Assembly (NCBI GenBank): GCA_002347645.1
Contig: DDYF01000018.1
Coordinates: 1-50,751, forward strand
DNA length: 50,751 nt
Direction of reading: 5' to 3'
Origin: Thermoleophilia bacterium UBA2241
GTDB lineage: Bacteria; Actinomycetota; Thermoleophilia; UBA2241
The notes beneath the pieces were generated by a model, which ran no database searches, had not been told where the DNA came from, and saw nothing but the letters and a program-made list of their open reading frames with translations. Shown here one piece after another: positions 41,943-50,751 of this stretch (position 1 is its first letter; each line of letters starts with the position of its first letter). The translations under genes and the position numbers were made by a program.

Positions 41943-44192
41943 TCAGCCCACGATGCGATACGCGTCGTACACCGTGTCGATGGCGCGGATGTTGGCGAGG
42001 ATGTTGTCGAGCTGGCGCACGTCGCCGACCTCGATGGTGAAGCGGTCGCGCACGGCGCCGTCCGGCAGTGTCTGGACCTGGCCCGAGAGGATGTTGACGC
42101 CCGAGTCGCCGAGCGTCCGCGCGACGTCTTCGAGCAGGTGGTTGCGGTCCAGCGCCTCGACCTGGATCTCGACCCTGAACGCCAGGCCGCCGAGGCCGTG
42201 CCAGCCGACGTTGGTGAAGCGCTCGGGGTTCTTCATGAGGGCGCGCGCGTTCTTGCAGTCGCTGCGGTGGATCGTGATGCCCTTGCCCAGCGAGATGTAG
42301 CCGACGATGTCGTCGCCGGGGATGGGCTTACAGCACTTGGCCATGCGGACCATGATGTCGCTCATGCCCTCGACGGCGATGCCGAACTCGCCCGAGAGCG
42401 CCTGCGGCTCCTCGGGCAACCGGTCTTCGCGATGGGGCAGCATCTCGGGCGGCGGCGTCGCCTCCTTCATTGTGCCGGCGCGCTGCATCACCTTGGTGGC
42501 CACCGTCTTGACGGCGACGCGCCCCGACCCGATGGCGAGGAACAGGTCGTCGGGCTTCGAGAACCCGACCTCCTTGACGATCTGCGCGAAGACCTTGGAC
42601 GAGAGGATCTTCGCCGCCGGCAGCCCTTCGCGGCGCAGGGTGTCCTGCAGCAGCTCGCGGCCGGAGTGCTCGGAGTCTTCGCGCTGCTCGCGGCGGAAGA
42701 ACTGGCGCACCTTCTGCCGGGCGCGCGGCGTGACCACGATGTCGAGCCAGTCGCGCGAGGGGCCCCGGCTCGACTTGGAGGTGATGATCTCGACGATGTC
42801 GCCGGAGCGCAGCTTGTGGTGCAGGGGCACGATGCGCCCGTTGACCTTGGCGCCGACGGTGTGGTTGCCGACATCGGTGTGCACGGCGTAGGCGAAGTCG
42901 ATGGGCGACGACCCGGCCGCCAGGTTCTTGACGTCGCCCTTCGGCGTGAACACGAACACCTCGTCCTCGAAGAGGTCGATCTTGAGCGTGTCCATGAACT
43001 CGCGCGCGTCGCCCGCCGTCTCGGACTGCCACTCCATCATCTGGCCGAGCCATGCCAGCTTGTCGGGGTCGCGCTCGCCCTTCTCCTTGTAGAGCCAGTG
43101 CGCGGCGACCCCGAACTCGGCCGTCTGGTGCATGTCGAACGTGCGGATCTGGATCTCGAGGGGCTTGCCGCCTGGGCCGATCACGGTCGTGTGCAGTGAC
43201 TGGTACATGTTGAACTTGGGCATCGCGATGTAGTCCTTGAAGCGCCCGGGGATCGGCTTCCAGAGGGAATGGATGATGCCGACGGCGCCGTAGCAGTCCT
43301 TGACCGAGTCGACGAGCACGCGGAGGCCGGTGAGGTCGAAGATCTCGTTGAACTCTTTGCCGCGCCGGCTCATCTTCACGTAGATGGAGTAGAAGTGCTT
43401 GGCGCGGCCGGTGATGTCGGCGCGGATGCCGCTACGCGCGAGCTCGGTGCGCAGGAACTCGGCGGCCTCGTCGACGAAGTCCTCGCGGTCGGTACGGCGC
43501 TGGGCCACCCACTTCTGGATCTCCTGGTACTTGCGTGGGTGCAGCGCCGAGAAGGCCAGGTCTTCGAGCTGCCACTTGAGGTTGTGGATGCCGAGCCGGT
43601 GCGCGAGCGGCGCGTAGACCTCGAGCGTCTCCTTCGCCTTCTGGATCTGCTTCTGCTTGCTCAGGTAGCACAGCGTGTTCATGTTGTGCAGGCGATCGCA
43701 GAGCTTGATGAGGATGACGCGGATGTCGGTCGCCATCGCGACGATCATCTTGCGGTAGTTCTCGGCCTGCTCCTCCTCTTGCGAGGTGAAGTGCATCTTC
43801 GTCAGCTTCGTCACCCCGTCGACGAGCATCTCGATCTCGTCGCCGAAGTGCTCGCGCACCCACTCGCCGGGCGTGCCCGTGTCTTCGACCACGTCGTGGA
43901 GCAGCGCGGCGGCGATCGTCACCGAGTCGAGGCGAAGCTCGGCACAGTTGAGGGCGGTCCCGACCGGGTGGTGGATGTAGGCCTCGCCGCTCTTGCGCTG
44001 CTGGGCGCCGTGCAGGAGGCAAGCGGCCGTGAAGGCGCGGCTGATGAGGTCGCGGTCGAGGTCGGGGTCGTACCGCTCGACCGCGGCCAGCAGGTCATCG
44101 AGCAGGGGGCGGTGCTTCTCGGGGACCTGCGTCAGCGCCGCTGCGTCAGGCAGCTCGCCAGATACGCCCGTGTGTGGAACCGTCTGCGCCAT
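41943..44192 (-). CDS. rel: Bifunctional (p)ppGpp synthetase/hydrolase
   Basis: 749 aa. HD hydrolase domain with YIHHPVGTALN and AALLHDVVEDT; synthetase domain with FNEIFDLTGLRVLVDSVKDCYGA and GRFKDYIAMPKFNMYQSLHTTV. The RFKD motif is the RxKD form seen in bifunctional enzymes. A TGS domain (FVFTPKGDVKNLAAGSSPIDFAYAVHTDVG), a CC-type zinc-finger domain (KCCKPIPGDDIVGYI) and a C-terminal ACT domain follow. It sets stringent-response alarmone levels. The start ATG lies 61 nt inside recJ; no later start is available before the conserved region. Confidence 0.97.
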   Translation of the reverse strand: MAQTVPHTGVSGELPDAAALTQVPEKHRPLLDDLLAAVERYDPDLDRDLISRAFTAACLLHGAQQRKSGEAYIHHPVGTALNCAELRLDSVTIAAALLHDVVEDTGTPGEWVREHFGDEIEMLVDGVTKLTKMHFTSQEEEQAENYRKMIVAMATDIRVILIKLCDRLHNMNTLCYLSKQKQIQKAKETLEVYAPLAHRLGIHNLKWQLEDLAFSALHPRKYQEIQKWVAQRRTDREDFVDEAAEFLRTELARSGIRADITGRAKHFYSIYVKMSRRGKEFNEIFDLTGLRVLVDSVKDCYGAVGIIHSLWKPIPGRFKDYIAMPKFNMYQSLHTTVIGPGGKPLEIQIRTFDMHQTAEFGVAAHWLYKEKGERDPDKLAWLGQMMEWQSETAGDAREFMDTLKIDLFEDEVFVFTPKGDVKNLAAGSSPIDFAYAVHTDVGNHTVGAKVNGRIVPLHHKLRSGDIVEIITSKSSRGPSRDWLDIVVTPRARQKVRQFFRREQREDSEHSGRELLQDTLRREGLPAAKILSSKVFAQIVKEVGFSKPDDLFLAIGSGRVAVKTVATKVMQRAGTMKEATPPPEMLPHREDRLPEEPQALSGEFGIAVEGMSDIMVRMAKCCKPIPGDDIVGYISLGKGITIHRSDCKNARALMKNPERFTNVGWHGLGGLAFRVEIQVEALDRNHLLEDVARTLGDSGVNILSGQVQTLPDGAVRDRFTIEVGDVRQLDNILANIRAIDTVYDAYRIVG

Positions 44193-46813
44193 GCCCTGTG
44201 CGCCTCGATGGTCGTCATGTCGGCCTTGCGCTGCGGCCGCTTGAGCTCGTAGGTTTCGCCGTCCGTGCGAAGCAGCCCCGCGGCGCGCAGCACGCGCAGG
44301 GCGGCGGCGACACTCGCGAGCGGCGCGAGAAACGGCCCCTGGACGAGGAGTTCCTGCTCGAGCCGCTCGTCAAACCGGCCCTCGCCCGCGTCGAGCGCAC
44401 GCCAGACCCGGCGCAGCGTCGCATCGAGGTCGTAGCCGGCCGCCAGCACCTCCTCGCTGAAGTGTACGTCACCGGGCCCCCACAGCGCATGGATGTAGGC
44501 TCCGGGCGCGGCGGCGGTCAGGACGTCGTCGTGGAGGGCCGCGCTGAAGGGCGGGTCGACGAAGACGACCTGGTCGAACGCGGCGACGAGCTCGGGGTGT
44601 GCAGCGGCGAGGTCGACGCCGGCCATGACGACGTCCGGCGGGCCCTCGCCACCGGGCATGGTCGCGTGGCCCGCTACTCCCTCGCCCTCTCCCGGGGCCG
44701 CGTCCGCGCTGCCGACCGGCGCGCGCCCGACAGCCTCGCCAAGCCGGTTCGCGCAGGCGCACTGCAGGTACATCGCCCGGCGGCCGAGCTCGGGCGGGAG
44801 CGCGTCGCGTGCGAGCAGGGGCCGGCGGCGCGCGACGTCGGCGACGAGCACCAGGACGCGGCCGCCGGTGGCGGCGAGGGCGGCGATAGCCGACGCCGCC
44901 GCGCGGCCGCGCCGGTCGAGGACGCGGGCGTCTCGACGCGCTCGATGCGAAGCCTCGGCCGCGCGACCCGCCTCCGCGTCTGGACCCGCGCTGCCTTCGG
45001 CCGCGCGAGCGCCCCACACGTCGAGCACCTCGTCCTCGAGGAGCGCCGTCCAGAGCGCGGCGCCGCGGAGCCTCAGCGCGCACGAGACGTCGCAGGCCGT
45101 CGGGCAGAGGTCGCCGTCCGTCGCGGTGAGGCGGTGCAGCGCCTTCACCTCGACCTGGGCGGTCACGGTGGCGTTGTACGCGTTCTTGCTCAAGGCGAGG
45201 AGGACGTCGTAGCGCCCCGGCTCGCTGACCGTCCGCAGGCCGTCGAAGTTGAAGTGCACGGCGCCGCACGAGGCCCCGTCGCAGCGCACGCGGTACTGGA
45301 GATGCCGCTTGTCGCGGGTGAGGCGCGGCTTGACGATCTCGGCGCCGTGCAACAGGAGGCTCACACGTGGGTTGCCGAAGCCGTGCGGCGCGAGAAGCTC
45401 GAGCTCGTCCGCGAGCCCCAGCGTGAGCTCGTGCGCGCCGACGATCGCGTCGGCCACCCGTACCCGGGCGAGGTCGTCGGCGCTGAGCGTCGCCGCGGCG
45501 TGTGCGGTGAGTGCCTCGCGGAACGCGGCGATGCGGCCCCGCTCGAGGCGCAGGCCGCACGCCGCGCGATGGCCCCCGTACGCGATGAGATGCGCAGCCG
45601 CCGCGTGCACACCGCCGAGGAGGTCGTAGGCGGCGATGCTGCGTCCCGACCCTTTGGCGAGGTCGCCGTCTTCGCTCAGCAGGACCGCCGGGCGGTAGAA
45701 CCGCTCGGCGACGCGCGAGGCGACGATGCCCACCACGCCCTCGTGCCACTCTGGCGACGAGAGCACCAACGCCGGCGGGAGCGGGTCGGGCACCTGCTCG
45801 AGAGCGGCGGCGAAAATGGCGCGCTCTATCTCCTGCCGCTCGCGGTTCAGGGCGTCGAGACGCAGGGCGACCGGCAGAGCCGCCTCACGGTCGTCGCACC
45901 CGAGCAACTCGAGCGCGATGGCGGCGTCTTCGAGTCGCCCGGCGGCGTTGAGACGCGGGGCGAGGCGAAAGCCGACCACCCCGGCCGTGACGCCGCCGGG
46001 GGCCACACCCGCCACCTCCATGAGCGCCGCCAGCCCGGCTCGCGCCGTGCCCTGCAGGCGGCCGAGCCCCATGGCCACCAGCGTCCGGTTCTCGTCGACG
46101 AGCGGGGCAAGGTCGGCGATGGTGCCGAGCGCCACGACGTCGGTGTAGGCCCGCAGAGCGAGGGGCACCTCGACGCGTGCCTCACCCTCGTCGTGCAGGA
46201 GGGCATGCGCGAGCTTGAACGCGACGCCGACGCCGGCGAGTTGCGGGCAGGGCGCGCCGGGCAGGCGCGGCGACACGACGACGCAGTCGGGCAGCTCACC
46301 CTCGATCTCGTGGTGGTCGGTGACGACGACGTCCATGCCGAGCGTCCGCGCGCGCGCGACCTCGTCGCGCGCGCCGATGCCGCAGTCGACGGTGACGAGG
46401 AGCTTCACGCCTTCGGCGGCGAGCTCCTCGACGGCGCTCATGGCGACCCCGTAGCCGTCGGTGAAGCGATTGGGCAGCCGCCAGCGCACGTCGCCCCCCA
46501 GGTCCTGAAGGACTGAGACCAGCACGAAGGTCGCGGTGATGCCGTCGGTGTCGTAGTCGCCGTACACGGCGATAGGTTCGTCGCGCTTGAGCGCCTGATC
46601 TATGCGCCGCTTGGCCTCGGGAATGCCGGGCAGCAGGCAGGGACCGTGCACGCGGTGATCGGGGCGCAGGAAGGCACGGGCCGCATCCGGATCAGCCAAG
46701 CCGCGACGGACGAGGATCTGGGCGAGGGTCTCGCCGATCCCGAGCTCGTCGGCGAGGCGGCGGGCAGCAAAGTAGTCGACCGGCGCGATGCGCCAGGAGC
46801 CGTCGTCGATCAC
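44132..46813 (-). CDS. recJ: Single-stranded-DNA-specific exonuclease RecJ
   Basis: 893 aa. DHH phosphoesterase core: IAVYGDYDTDGITA, LVTVDCGIGA, VVVTDHHE (the DHH) and IADLAPLVDENR; the DHHA1 domain has GGHRAACGLRL. After about residue 580 there is a ~300-residue extension (DGDLCPTACDV..., GGRVLVLVADVARRRPLLA, YIHALWGPGDV) like the C-terminal domain of Firmicutes-type RecJ. It degrades single strands 5' to 3' in recombination and repair. It overlaps rel by 61 nt. Confidence 0.95.
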   Translation of the reverse strand: MIDDGSWRIAPVDYFAARRLADELGIGETLAQILVRRGLADPDAARAFLRPDHRVHGPCLLPGIPEAKRRIDQALKRDEPIAVYGDYDTDGITATFVLVSVLQDLGGDVRWRLPNRFTDGYGVAMSAVEELAAEGVKLLVTVDCGIGARDEVARARTLGMDVVVTDHHEIEGELPDCVVVSPRLPGAPCPQLAGVGVAFKLAHALLHDEGEARVEVPLALRAYTDVVALGTIADLAPLVDENRTLVAMGLGRLQGTARAGLAALMEVAGVAPGGVTAGVVGFRLAPRLNAAGRLEDAAIALELLGCDDREAALPVALRLDALNRERQEIERAIFAAALEQVPDPLPPALVLSSPEWHEGVVGIVASRVAERFYRPAVLLSEDGDLAKGSGRSIAAYDLLGGVHAAAAHLIAYGGHRAACGLRLERGRIAAFREALTAHAAATLSADDLARVRVADAIVGAHELTLGLADELELLAPHGFGNPRVSLLLHGAEIVKPRLTRDKRHLQYRVRCDGASCGAVHFNFDGLRTVSEPGRYDVLLALSKNAYNATVTAQVEVKALHRLTATDGDLCPTACDVSCALRLRGAALWTALLEDEVLDVWGARAAEGSAGPDAEAGRAAEASHRARRDARVLDRRGRAAASAIAALAATGGRVLVLVADVARRRPLLARDALPPELGRRAMYLQCACANRLGEAVGRAPVGSADAAPGEGEGVAGHATMPGGEGPPDVVMAGVDLAAAHPELVAAFDQVVFVDPPFSAALHDDVLTAAAPGAYIHALWGPGDVHFSEEVLAAGYDLDATLRRVWRALDAGEGRFDERLEQELLVQGPFLAPLASVAAALRVLRAAGLLRTDGETYELKRPQRKADMTTIEAHRAWRRRFHTRAYLASCLTQRR

Positions 46814-46894
46814 GGGTGCATCACGGCCTCAGTCTACCGTGCAGCGGCGACGGACGGCGGCGCGGGCGACCCGGAAGGGTCCCGCCGGCGGTGG

Positions 46895-47428
46895 TCAACC
46901 CGGCTGGTCTTCGTTCGGCGGCGGTGCTCCGGGAAGCGTCGCCTCGGCGGACTGCTCTGCCGCGGCGATCGTGGTCGCATCGTCCTCGACGGCCGCTTCG
47001 GCGATCGCCGTCGCGTCCTCGCCGGCGGGCGGCCCGGGGGCGGCCACCGTGTCGTCGGCCAAGGGTTCTGGTAGGACCGCCGTCCGCGTCTCGGTCGCCC
47101 GCGGCGGCTCGACGTCCGCCGGCCCCGAAGCCGGGAGGACGGCCGCGCGTGGCAGCCTCGCTTCGGCGTCGCGCAGGCGGCGGTACGTCGTCTCGAGTTC
47201 CTTCTCAAGCTTGCCGCGCGCCCCGGCCGCCCCGCCGCGGCCGATCGCCCAGCCGACGATCCCGGCGAGCAGCAGGGCGGCGGCCACGCCAAGCATGATC
47301 CAGAAGAGCGAGACGGCCGGCGCCGTGCCGACCGCGTAGTCGAAGGAGATCTCGGTGCCGCGGTTGAGCGACCCGCCGGCCACCAGCAGGAGTGCGATCA
47401 CCAGGAGTATGACGAGCAGCGCCTTCAC
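46895..47428 (-). CDS. LapA/DUF1049-like two-helix membrane protein
   Basis: 177 aa. Two N-terminal membrane segments (ALLVILLVIALLLVAGG and PAVSLFWIMLGVAAALLLAGIVGWAIGRG) separated by NRGTEISFDYAVG, the LapA layout. A short coiled coil (RGKLEKELETTYRRLRDAEARL) follows and the last 90 residues are acidic and disordered. LapA of E. coli acts with LapB in lipopolysaccharide control, which a monoderm lacks, so another role is likely. It lies upstream of recJ. Confidence 0.65.
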   Translation of the reverse strand: MKALLVILLVIALLLVAGGSLNRGTEISFDYAVGTAPAVSLFWIMLGVAAALLLAGIVGWAIGRGGAAGARGKLEKELETTYRRLRDAEARLPRAAVLPASGPADVEPPRATETRTAVLPEPLADDTVAAPGPPAGEDATAIAEAAVEDDATTIAAAEQSAEATLPGAPPPNEDQPG

Positions 47429-47469
47429 GAGACTGTCACGGCGGGCAGACCGCTGCCCCCGTCGCGGCG

Positions 47470-47478
47470 AGTATAGCA
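47470..47478 (-). promoter_or_regulatory. Extended -10 promoter of the LapA-like gene
   Basis: Minus strand TGCTATACT (47478-47470): the TGn extension plus TATACT, 5/6 of TATAAT. The -35 region is weak. It lies 42 nt before the ATG at 47428. Confidence 0.45.
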
Positions 47479-47521
47479 GCGCCCGACGGCGAGACGAGGC
47501 GAGCCGTGCGAGCCGCGCGCC

Positions 47522-48463
47522 TCACGGGGCCGTCAGGACGACGTCGGCGCGCTTGCGTTCGGCGACGATCCACGCGTCGAGCGCGCGGACCCGGGCCCGC
47601 AGGTCCAGCTCGGCGCGCAGCTCGTCCCGGACCTCGGCGAACGGCGTCACGACAACGGCGCGCCGTTCGTGGAGCTTGAGCACGAACCAGCCTCCCGGGC
47701 CCTGCACGGGGCCGGCGACCTCGCCCTTCTGCATGGTGTCGACGGCGCGACGCAGCGGAGCCGGCAGCGACGCGAGGGTGGTCCACCCCAGACGCCCGCC
47801 CGCGTCGCGGGTCACAGGGTCGCGGCTGTACGTGCGCGCGAGATCGGCGAACCGCCTGCCGGCACGCAGGTCCGCGGCGAGCTTCTCGCCGAGGCGCTCG
47901 GTGCGGACGAGGATGCTGCTCAGGTCCACGGCGGCGGGCTCTGTGAAGAGGTCGTCGCGGTGGCGGCGATAGAAGGCGCGGACCTTGGCGTCGCTCGCTG
48001 CCACATCGCCGAAGCGTTCGTCGCGGACCAGGCCGCGCAGCAGGCCGTACTCGGCGCCGCGACGCAACTGGTCGGCGCTCATGCCCGCGTCCTCGAGCGC
48101 GCGGGCGAGCGCCTCTTCCCCGCCGGCCCGCTCCGTCACCGCGGCGACACGCTCGTCCACGGCCGCCTGGTCGACGGCGAGGCCGAGGCGCCCTGCCTCC
48201 TGGCCGACGAGCGCCCGTCCTATTGCCTCGTCGAGGGCGGCCGCAGCGTCCTTCCCGTCACCGGCGAGCCGGCTCTCGGCACGCACGTCGTCGACCTGCG
48301 CCTGCGTCACGGGCTCGCCGTTCACGCGCGCGAGGACGACGGCGCCTGCCTCAGGTTCTGCCTCTCTGCAGGCACCAAGGCAGGCGACCCCGGCGACGAG
48401 GGCCGCGAGGAGCGAGACTCCCAGAACGAGGTGGATGTGGCAGAAGCGACGCGGGCCACTCAT
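47522..48463 (-). CDS. Parvulin-type peptidyl-prolyl isomerase lipoprotein (PrsA/SurA-like)
   Basis: 313 aa. N-terminal signal with lipobox-like AGVACLGAC, then an SurA-like chaperone part (VLARVNGEPVTQAQVDDVRAESRL, IGRALVGQEAGRLGL). The parvulin domain spans about residues 185-280: SSILVRTERLGEKLAADLRAGRRFADLARTYSRDPVTRDAGGRLGW and KGEVAGPVQGPGGWFVLKLHERR. It would help exported proteins fold at the outer face of the membrane. It starts 37 nt after oppF, across a stem-loop. Confidence 0.88.
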   Translation of the reverse strand: MSGPRRFCHIHLVLGVSLLAALVAGVACLGACREAEPEAGAVVLARVNGEPVTQAQVDDVRAESRLAGDGKDAAAALDEAIGRALVGQEAGRLGLAVDQAAVDERVAAVTERAGGEEALARALEDAGMSADQLRRGAEYGLLRGLVRDERFGDVAASDAKVRAFYRRHRDDLFTEPAAVDLSSILVRTERLGEKLAADLRAGRRFADLARTYSRDPVTRDAGGRLGWTTLASLPAPLRRAVDTMQKGEVAGPVQGPGGWFVLKLHERRAVVVTPFAEVRDELRAELDLRARVRALDAWIVAERKRADVVLTAP

Positions 48464-48475
48464 GGCACGACCATC

Positions 48476-48495
48476 GCCCCGGAATGCCGGGGCGC
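48476..48495 (-). terminator. Stem-loop between oppF and the isomerase gene
   Basis: CGCCCCGG (48476-48483), loop aatg, CCGGGGCG (48488-48495): a perfect 8-bp stem just after the oppF stop. No T-run, so termination is plausible but not certain. Confidence 0.4.
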
Positions 48496-48500
48496 GGAGT

Positions 48501-49568
48501 TCAGTCCTCTCCGATGGGGGGCGCGTCGGCCGCGCCCAGCGAGGCTCCTTCGAACGGTGTGTCGGACACCGTGCGCTTGCCGTCCTCGTAGCGTGTCGGG
48601 AAAAAGCAGGCGACCTCGTGCCGGTCGCCGGCCTCGCCGCTCACCGCGAGGCGCGGCATGGCCGTGGTGCAGACCTCCTGCGCCCGTGGGCAGCGCGGGT
48701 GGAAGACACACCCCTTGGGCGGGTTCGCCGGGCTGGGCACGTCGCCTTCGAGGATGATGCGCCGCCGCGACCGCTCGGTCTCGGGGTCGGGGATGGGGAC
48801 CGCCGAGAGCAGGGCCTCGGTATACGGATGCTGCGGCCGGTCGTAGAGCAGGTTGCTGTCGGAGATCTCGACGATCTTGCCCAGGTACATGACGGCGACG
48901 CGGTCCGAGAGGTGCTTGACGACCGACAGGTCGTGGGCGATGAACACGTACGTCAGGCCCATCTCTTCCTGCAGGTCTTCGAGGAGGTTGATGATCTGCG
49001 CGCGGATCGAGACGTCGAGCGCGCTCACCGGCTCGTCGCAGATGATGAGCCGGGGGTGGAGCGCGAGGGCGCGGGCGACGCCGATGCGCTGGCGCTGCCC
49101 GCCCGAGAACTCGTGCGGGTAGCGCTCGGCGTGCTCGGCGCTGAGCCCGACGGTCTCCAGCAATTCGAACACCTGGCGCTTGCGCTCCGCCTCGGTGCCG
49201 ATGCCGTGGATGTCGAGCGGCTCGCCGATGATGTGCCTCACGCGCTTGCGCGGGTTCAGCGACGCGTACGGGTCCTGGAAGATGATCTGCATGTCGCGGC
49301 GCAGGCGCTGCATCTCGCCGCGCGAGGCCGCCATGACGTCAGTGCCGTCGAAGGTGACGCTGCCGCCCGTCGCCTGGATGAGGCGCAGCACGGCGCGGCC
49401 CGTCGTCGACTTGCCGCAGCCGCTCTCGCCGACGAGGCCCAGCGTCTCCCCCTTGTCGATCGAGAAGCTGATGTCGTCGACCGCGTAGACGTGTCCCGTC
49501 GTGCGCTTCAGCACCCCCGACTTGATGGGGAAGTACTTCTTCAGGCCCCTGACCTCGAGCAGGCTCAC
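48501..49568 (-). CDS. oppF: Oligopeptide ABC transporter ATP-binding protein OppF
   Basis: 355 aa from GTG 49568 (GTGA overlap with oppD). LKKYFPIKSGVLKR is the OppF/DppF start; Walker A GESGCGKST, signature FSGGQRQRI, Walker B LIICDEPVSALDV. The C-terminal oligopeptide domain has the HPYTEALLSAVP and GCVFHPRCPRAQEVC motifs (the latter binds a 4Fe-4S cluster in some homologues). With OppD it powers peptide uptake. A longer frame upstream merely reads through oppD. Confidence 0.95.
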   Translation of the reverse strand: MSLLEVRGLKKYFPIKSGVLKRTTGHVYAVDDISFSIDKGETLGLVGESGCGKSTTGRAVLRLIQATGGSVTFDGTDVMAASRGEMQRLRRDMQIIFQDPYASLNPRKRVRHIIGEPLDIHGIGTEAERKRQVFELLETVGLSAEHAERYPHEFSGGQRQRIGVARALALHPRLIICDEPVSALDVSIRAQIINLLEDLQEEMGLTYVFIAHDLSVVKHLSDRVAVMYLGKIVEISDSNLLYDRPQHPYTEALLSAVPIPDPETERSRRRIILEGDVPSPANPPKGCVFHPRCPRAQEVCTTAMPRLAVSGEAGDRHEVACFFPTRYEDGKRTVSDTPFEGASLGAADAPPIGED

Positions 49569-50590
49569 GCGACCCACTCCTTGAAGCGCGGCAGGCCGGC
49601 GCGCGTCTCGAGACGCTGATCGTTCGGGATCCAGCAGTGGACGCCGTGCCCGGGCCCGACCTCCTCGTGCTCGGGCCACCGCTCGCGACACGGCGGCAGC
49701 TCGAAGGCGCAGCGCCCGACGAACGGGCAGCCCGGAGGCAGCAGCAGCAGGTCCGGCGGCTGCCCCTTGATCGGCTCGAGCCGGTGCTTCTCGGCCAGGT
49801 CGAGCCGCGGCAGCGAACCCAGCAGGCCCCACGTGTAGGGGTGATGCGGGTTGTAGTAGATCTCGTCCACGGGGCCGTACTCGACCGTGCGCCCGCCGTA
49901 CATCACCATCACCTTGTCGGCGATCTCGGCGACCACGCCGAGGTCGTGCGTGATGAGGATGACACCCGAGTGGTACTGCGTCTGCATCTCGCGCATGACG
50001 TCGATGATCTGCGCCTGGATGGTGACGTCGAGCGCCGTGGTGGGCTCGTCGGCGATGAGGATGTCTGGGTTGCAGCTGATCGCCATGGCGATCATCGCCC
50101 GCTGGCGCATGCCGCCGGAGAACTCGAACGGGTACTGCTTGACGCGGTTCTTGGCATCGGGGATGCCGACCCGCTCGAGCAGCTCGGCGGCGAGGCGCCA
50201 GGCCTCGTCCTTGCCCTTGTCCTGGTGCAGCATGATCGCCTCGGCGATCTGGTCGCCGATCTTGAAGACCGGGTTGAGGCTTGTCATCGGGTCCTGGAAG
50301 ATCATCGCGATGTCGTTGCCGCGCACCTGGCGCATCTCGTCGTCGGAGAGCGCCCGCAGGTCACGGCCGCGCAGCATCAGGGAACCCTCGACGATCTTGC
50401 CCGGCGGGTCGGGGATCAGGCGCATCACCGAGAGGGCGGCCACCGTCTTGCCAGAGCCGGACTCGCCGACGATGCCGAGGGTCTCCTGGCGGTCGAGGGT
50501 GAAGCTCACCCCGTTGACCGCCTTGACCACGCCGGCGTGGGTGAAGAAGTGGGTCGAGAGGTCGGTGACCTCGAGCAGTCGTTCGGCCAC
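49565..50590 (-). CDS. oppD: Oligopeptide ABC transporter ATP-binding protein OppD
   Basis: 341 aa from GTG 50590, with AAGGAG seven nt upstream, inside the end of oppC. LLEVTDLSTHFFTHAG start; Walker A GESGSGKTV, IFQDPMTSLNP, signature FSGGMRQRA, Walker B LIADEPTTALDV, then HPYTWGLLGSLP and GCPFVGRCAFELPPC. The two ATPases energise import of short peptides by OppB/OppC. Confidence 0.96.
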   Translation of the reverse strand: MAERLLEVTDLSTHFFTHAGVVKAVNGVSFTLDRQETLGIVGESGSGKTVAALSVMRLIPDPPGKIVEGSLMLRGRDLRALSDDEMRQVRGNDIAMIFQDPMTSLNPVFKIGDQIAEAIMLHQDKGKDEAWRLAAELLERVGIPDAKNRVKQYPFEFSGGMRQRAMIAMAISCNPDILIADEPTTALDVTIQAQIIDVMREMQTQYHSGVILITHDLGVVAEIADKVMVMYGGRTVEYGPVDEIYYNPHHPYTWGLLGSLPRLDLAEKHRLEPIKGQPPDLLLLPPGCPFVGRCAFELPPCRERWPEHEEVGPGHGVHCWIPNDQRLETRAGLPRFKEWVA

Positions 50591-50592
50591 GC

Positions 50593-50751
50593 CTACTCCT
50601 TGAGCTTGGGGTCGGTGGCGTCGCGCAGGCCGTTGCCGAAGGAGATGAAGCCGAAGACGGTGAGCGTCAGCGCGATGCTCGGGAAGACGACCATCCACCA
50701 GCTGCCGGCCCACAGGTAGGTGAGCGTGTCGGCGATCATCTTGCCCCAGCT
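50593..50751 (-). CDS. oppC: Oligopeptide ABC transporter permease OppC, C-terminal fragment
   Basis: Fifty-two codons and a TAG stop are in the window; the start is beyond it. The sequence (WGKMIADTLTYLWAGSWWM, FPSIALTLTVFGFISFGNGL, RDATDPKLKE) is the end of a DppC/OppC permease, with the last membrane helix and the typical GDGLRD-like tail written GNGLRD. The reading frame ends 3 nt before the oppD start, consistent with an oppBCDF operon. Confidence 0.9.
   Translation of the reverse strand, partial: SWGKMIADTLTYLWAGSWWMVVFPSIALTLTVFGFISFGNGLRDATDPKLKE

Overview
The window is about 50.7 kb of very GC-rich bacterial DNA. Apart from one partial transposase at the left edge, every gene I can support lies on the minus strand, mostly in tight operons with ATGA, GTGA or TGATG overlaps. 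Monoderm-style content points to a deep-branching actinobacterium, possibly Thermoleophilia-like: a type IV pilus without a secretin, a WhiG/SigB-type sigma factor, a RsbW-like/SigB-like pair, GTG starts and a probable leaderless promoter. The lineage is inference from gene content, not measured.

Layout, left to right (transcription runs right to left). 1-1.5 kb: an IS1634-type transposase beside the 5' remnant of an IS110-type element. 1.5-10.2 kb: a housekeeping block transcribed aroC-aroK-aroB-aroQ-M24 peptidase-efp-[carboxyltransferase/BCCP fusion]-nusB-xseB-ispA. It keeps the old efp-accB-accC-nusB-xseA-xseB-ispA order, but accC and xseA are missing and accB is fused to a carboxyltransferase. 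10.3-26.6 kb: a type IV pilus region in three parts: pilB-pilT-pilC-sigma factor; pilA; and ABC ATPase-permease-TPR protein-pilin-pilD-four minor pilins, followed by pilM-pilN-pilO-pilP-like. 26.7-31.9 kb: alaS-ruvX-mltG-aroE. 32-34 kb: DUF948 protein-YtxH-like-anti-sigma-SigB-type sigma. 34.1-37.2 kb: iscR-iscS-iscU-mnmA (Fe-S and tRNA thiolation). 37.4-41.9 kb: metallo-beta-lactamase protein-hisS-aspS and a thioredoxin-fold membrane protein. 41.9-48.5 kb: parvulin lipoprotein, LapA-like protein, recJ, rel. 48.5-50.75 kb: oppC (partial)-oppD-oppF.

The most interesting point is regulatory. A sigma factor gene sits inside the pilus region right after pilC. Sigma-28-like promoter boxes (TAAAG or a near match, 14-15 nt, GCCGAYAA) occur upstream of pilB (inside aroE), upstream of pilA and upstream of pilM. 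I propose a pilus regulon driven by this embedded sigma factor. Other points: a Myxococcus pilGHI-like ABC module beside the pilins, the inter-phylum pilMNOP-aroKB synteny, and a 25-bp IscR-type palindrome over the iscR promoter. No tRNA, rRNA, CRISPR array or replication origin was seen.
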